In this document: positions 17,163 through 17,226 of the stretch, in pieces | Layout of the letters: each line of letters opens with the position of its first letter | Position numbering within the stretch: the first letter of the stretch is position 1 | Assembly: GCA_016705325.1 (NCBI GenBank) | Contig: JADIYJ010000032.1 | Span: forward strand, 1-17,226 | Source of the DNA: Pseudomonadota bacterium | GTDB taxonomy: Bacteria > Pseudomonadota > Gammaproteobacteria > Steroidobacterales > Steroidobacteraceae | Direction of reading: 5' to 3' | DNA length: 17,226 bases | Position numbers and translations under genes: made by a program | Notes under the pieces: generated by a model | What the model saw: the letters and a program-made list of their open reading frames with translations, nothing else | Databases searched by the model: none | Told to the model about the DNA's origin: nothing

Positions 17163-17211
17163 CTGAATTTGATCCGCGCCGCGCGCATATTTCCTGGTCC
17201 GAACCTTGACG

Positions 17212-17217
17212 TATAAT
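17212..17217 (+). promoter_or_regulatory. Candidate -10 element (TATAAT) at the window edge
   Basis: A perfect TATAAT follows the radical SAM stop by 49 bases and shares the nine bases TATAATCGG with the element at 12025. No -35 hexamer stands out at 16-18 bp spacing; the TTGAC directly before it is too close. It may drive a gene beyond the window. Confidence 0.4.
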
Positions 17218-17226
17218 CGGGCGTCC

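Overview
The window is high-GC DNA from a proteobacterium, most likely a gammaproteobacterium. That rests on recognisable families: biosynthetic threonine dehydratase IlvA, a YedI/DUF808 protein, a YjdF/DUF2238 protein, a PA0069-type radical SAM protein and a MacAB-like efflux set. The genus cannot be fixed from the sequence alone. I see no rRNA, tRNA, CRISPR array, insertion sequence or phage gene. It looks like ordinary chromosome.

Layout. Positions 147-1532 (+) hold a frameshifted glutamine synthetase-type ligase. Positions 1790-2383 (+) hold a frameshifted, shortened alpha/beta hydrolase. A 7-bp tandem repeat (2439-2471) then abuts the stop of a minus-strand operon. Read from 6906 down to 2472, that operon encodes an outer-membrane lipoprotein channel, a MacA-like adaptor, a MacB-like ATPase and a MacB-like permease, which together would make a tripartite efflux pump. 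Next come yedI (7160-8104, +), a small unrecognised membrane protein (8193-8621, -), ilvA (8697-10220, +), a class I glutamine amidotransferase (10227-10974, -) and a second, intact alpha/beta hydrolase (11129-12019, +). A two-gene unit follows: yjdF-like (12038-12709) and a small K+-channel-pore-like protein (12711-13055). The right end has a secreted DUF885 protein (13082-14641, -), an MFS exporter (14793-16052, +), a PA0069-family radical SAM protein (16086-17162, +) and a promoter-like sequence at the edge.

Sequence quality dominates interpretation. Genes between about 6.9 and 12.8 kb read through cleanly, with one single-base frameshift. Genes on both flanks can be rebuilt only by switching frame many times. 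Because unrelated housekeeping-type genes are hit alike and the protein-level similarity continues across each switch, base-calling or assembly error is more likely than pseudogenisation. Three proteins (MacB-like permease, left hydrolase, DUF885 protein) also seem to lack an internal block of very roughly 60-85 residues while staying in frame.

I do not find a convincing novel multi-gene system. The items most worth a second look are the in-frame gaps, the pore-like protein coupled to YjdF, the hydrolase with Gln at the nucleophile position, and the leaderless-looking yjdF promoter.
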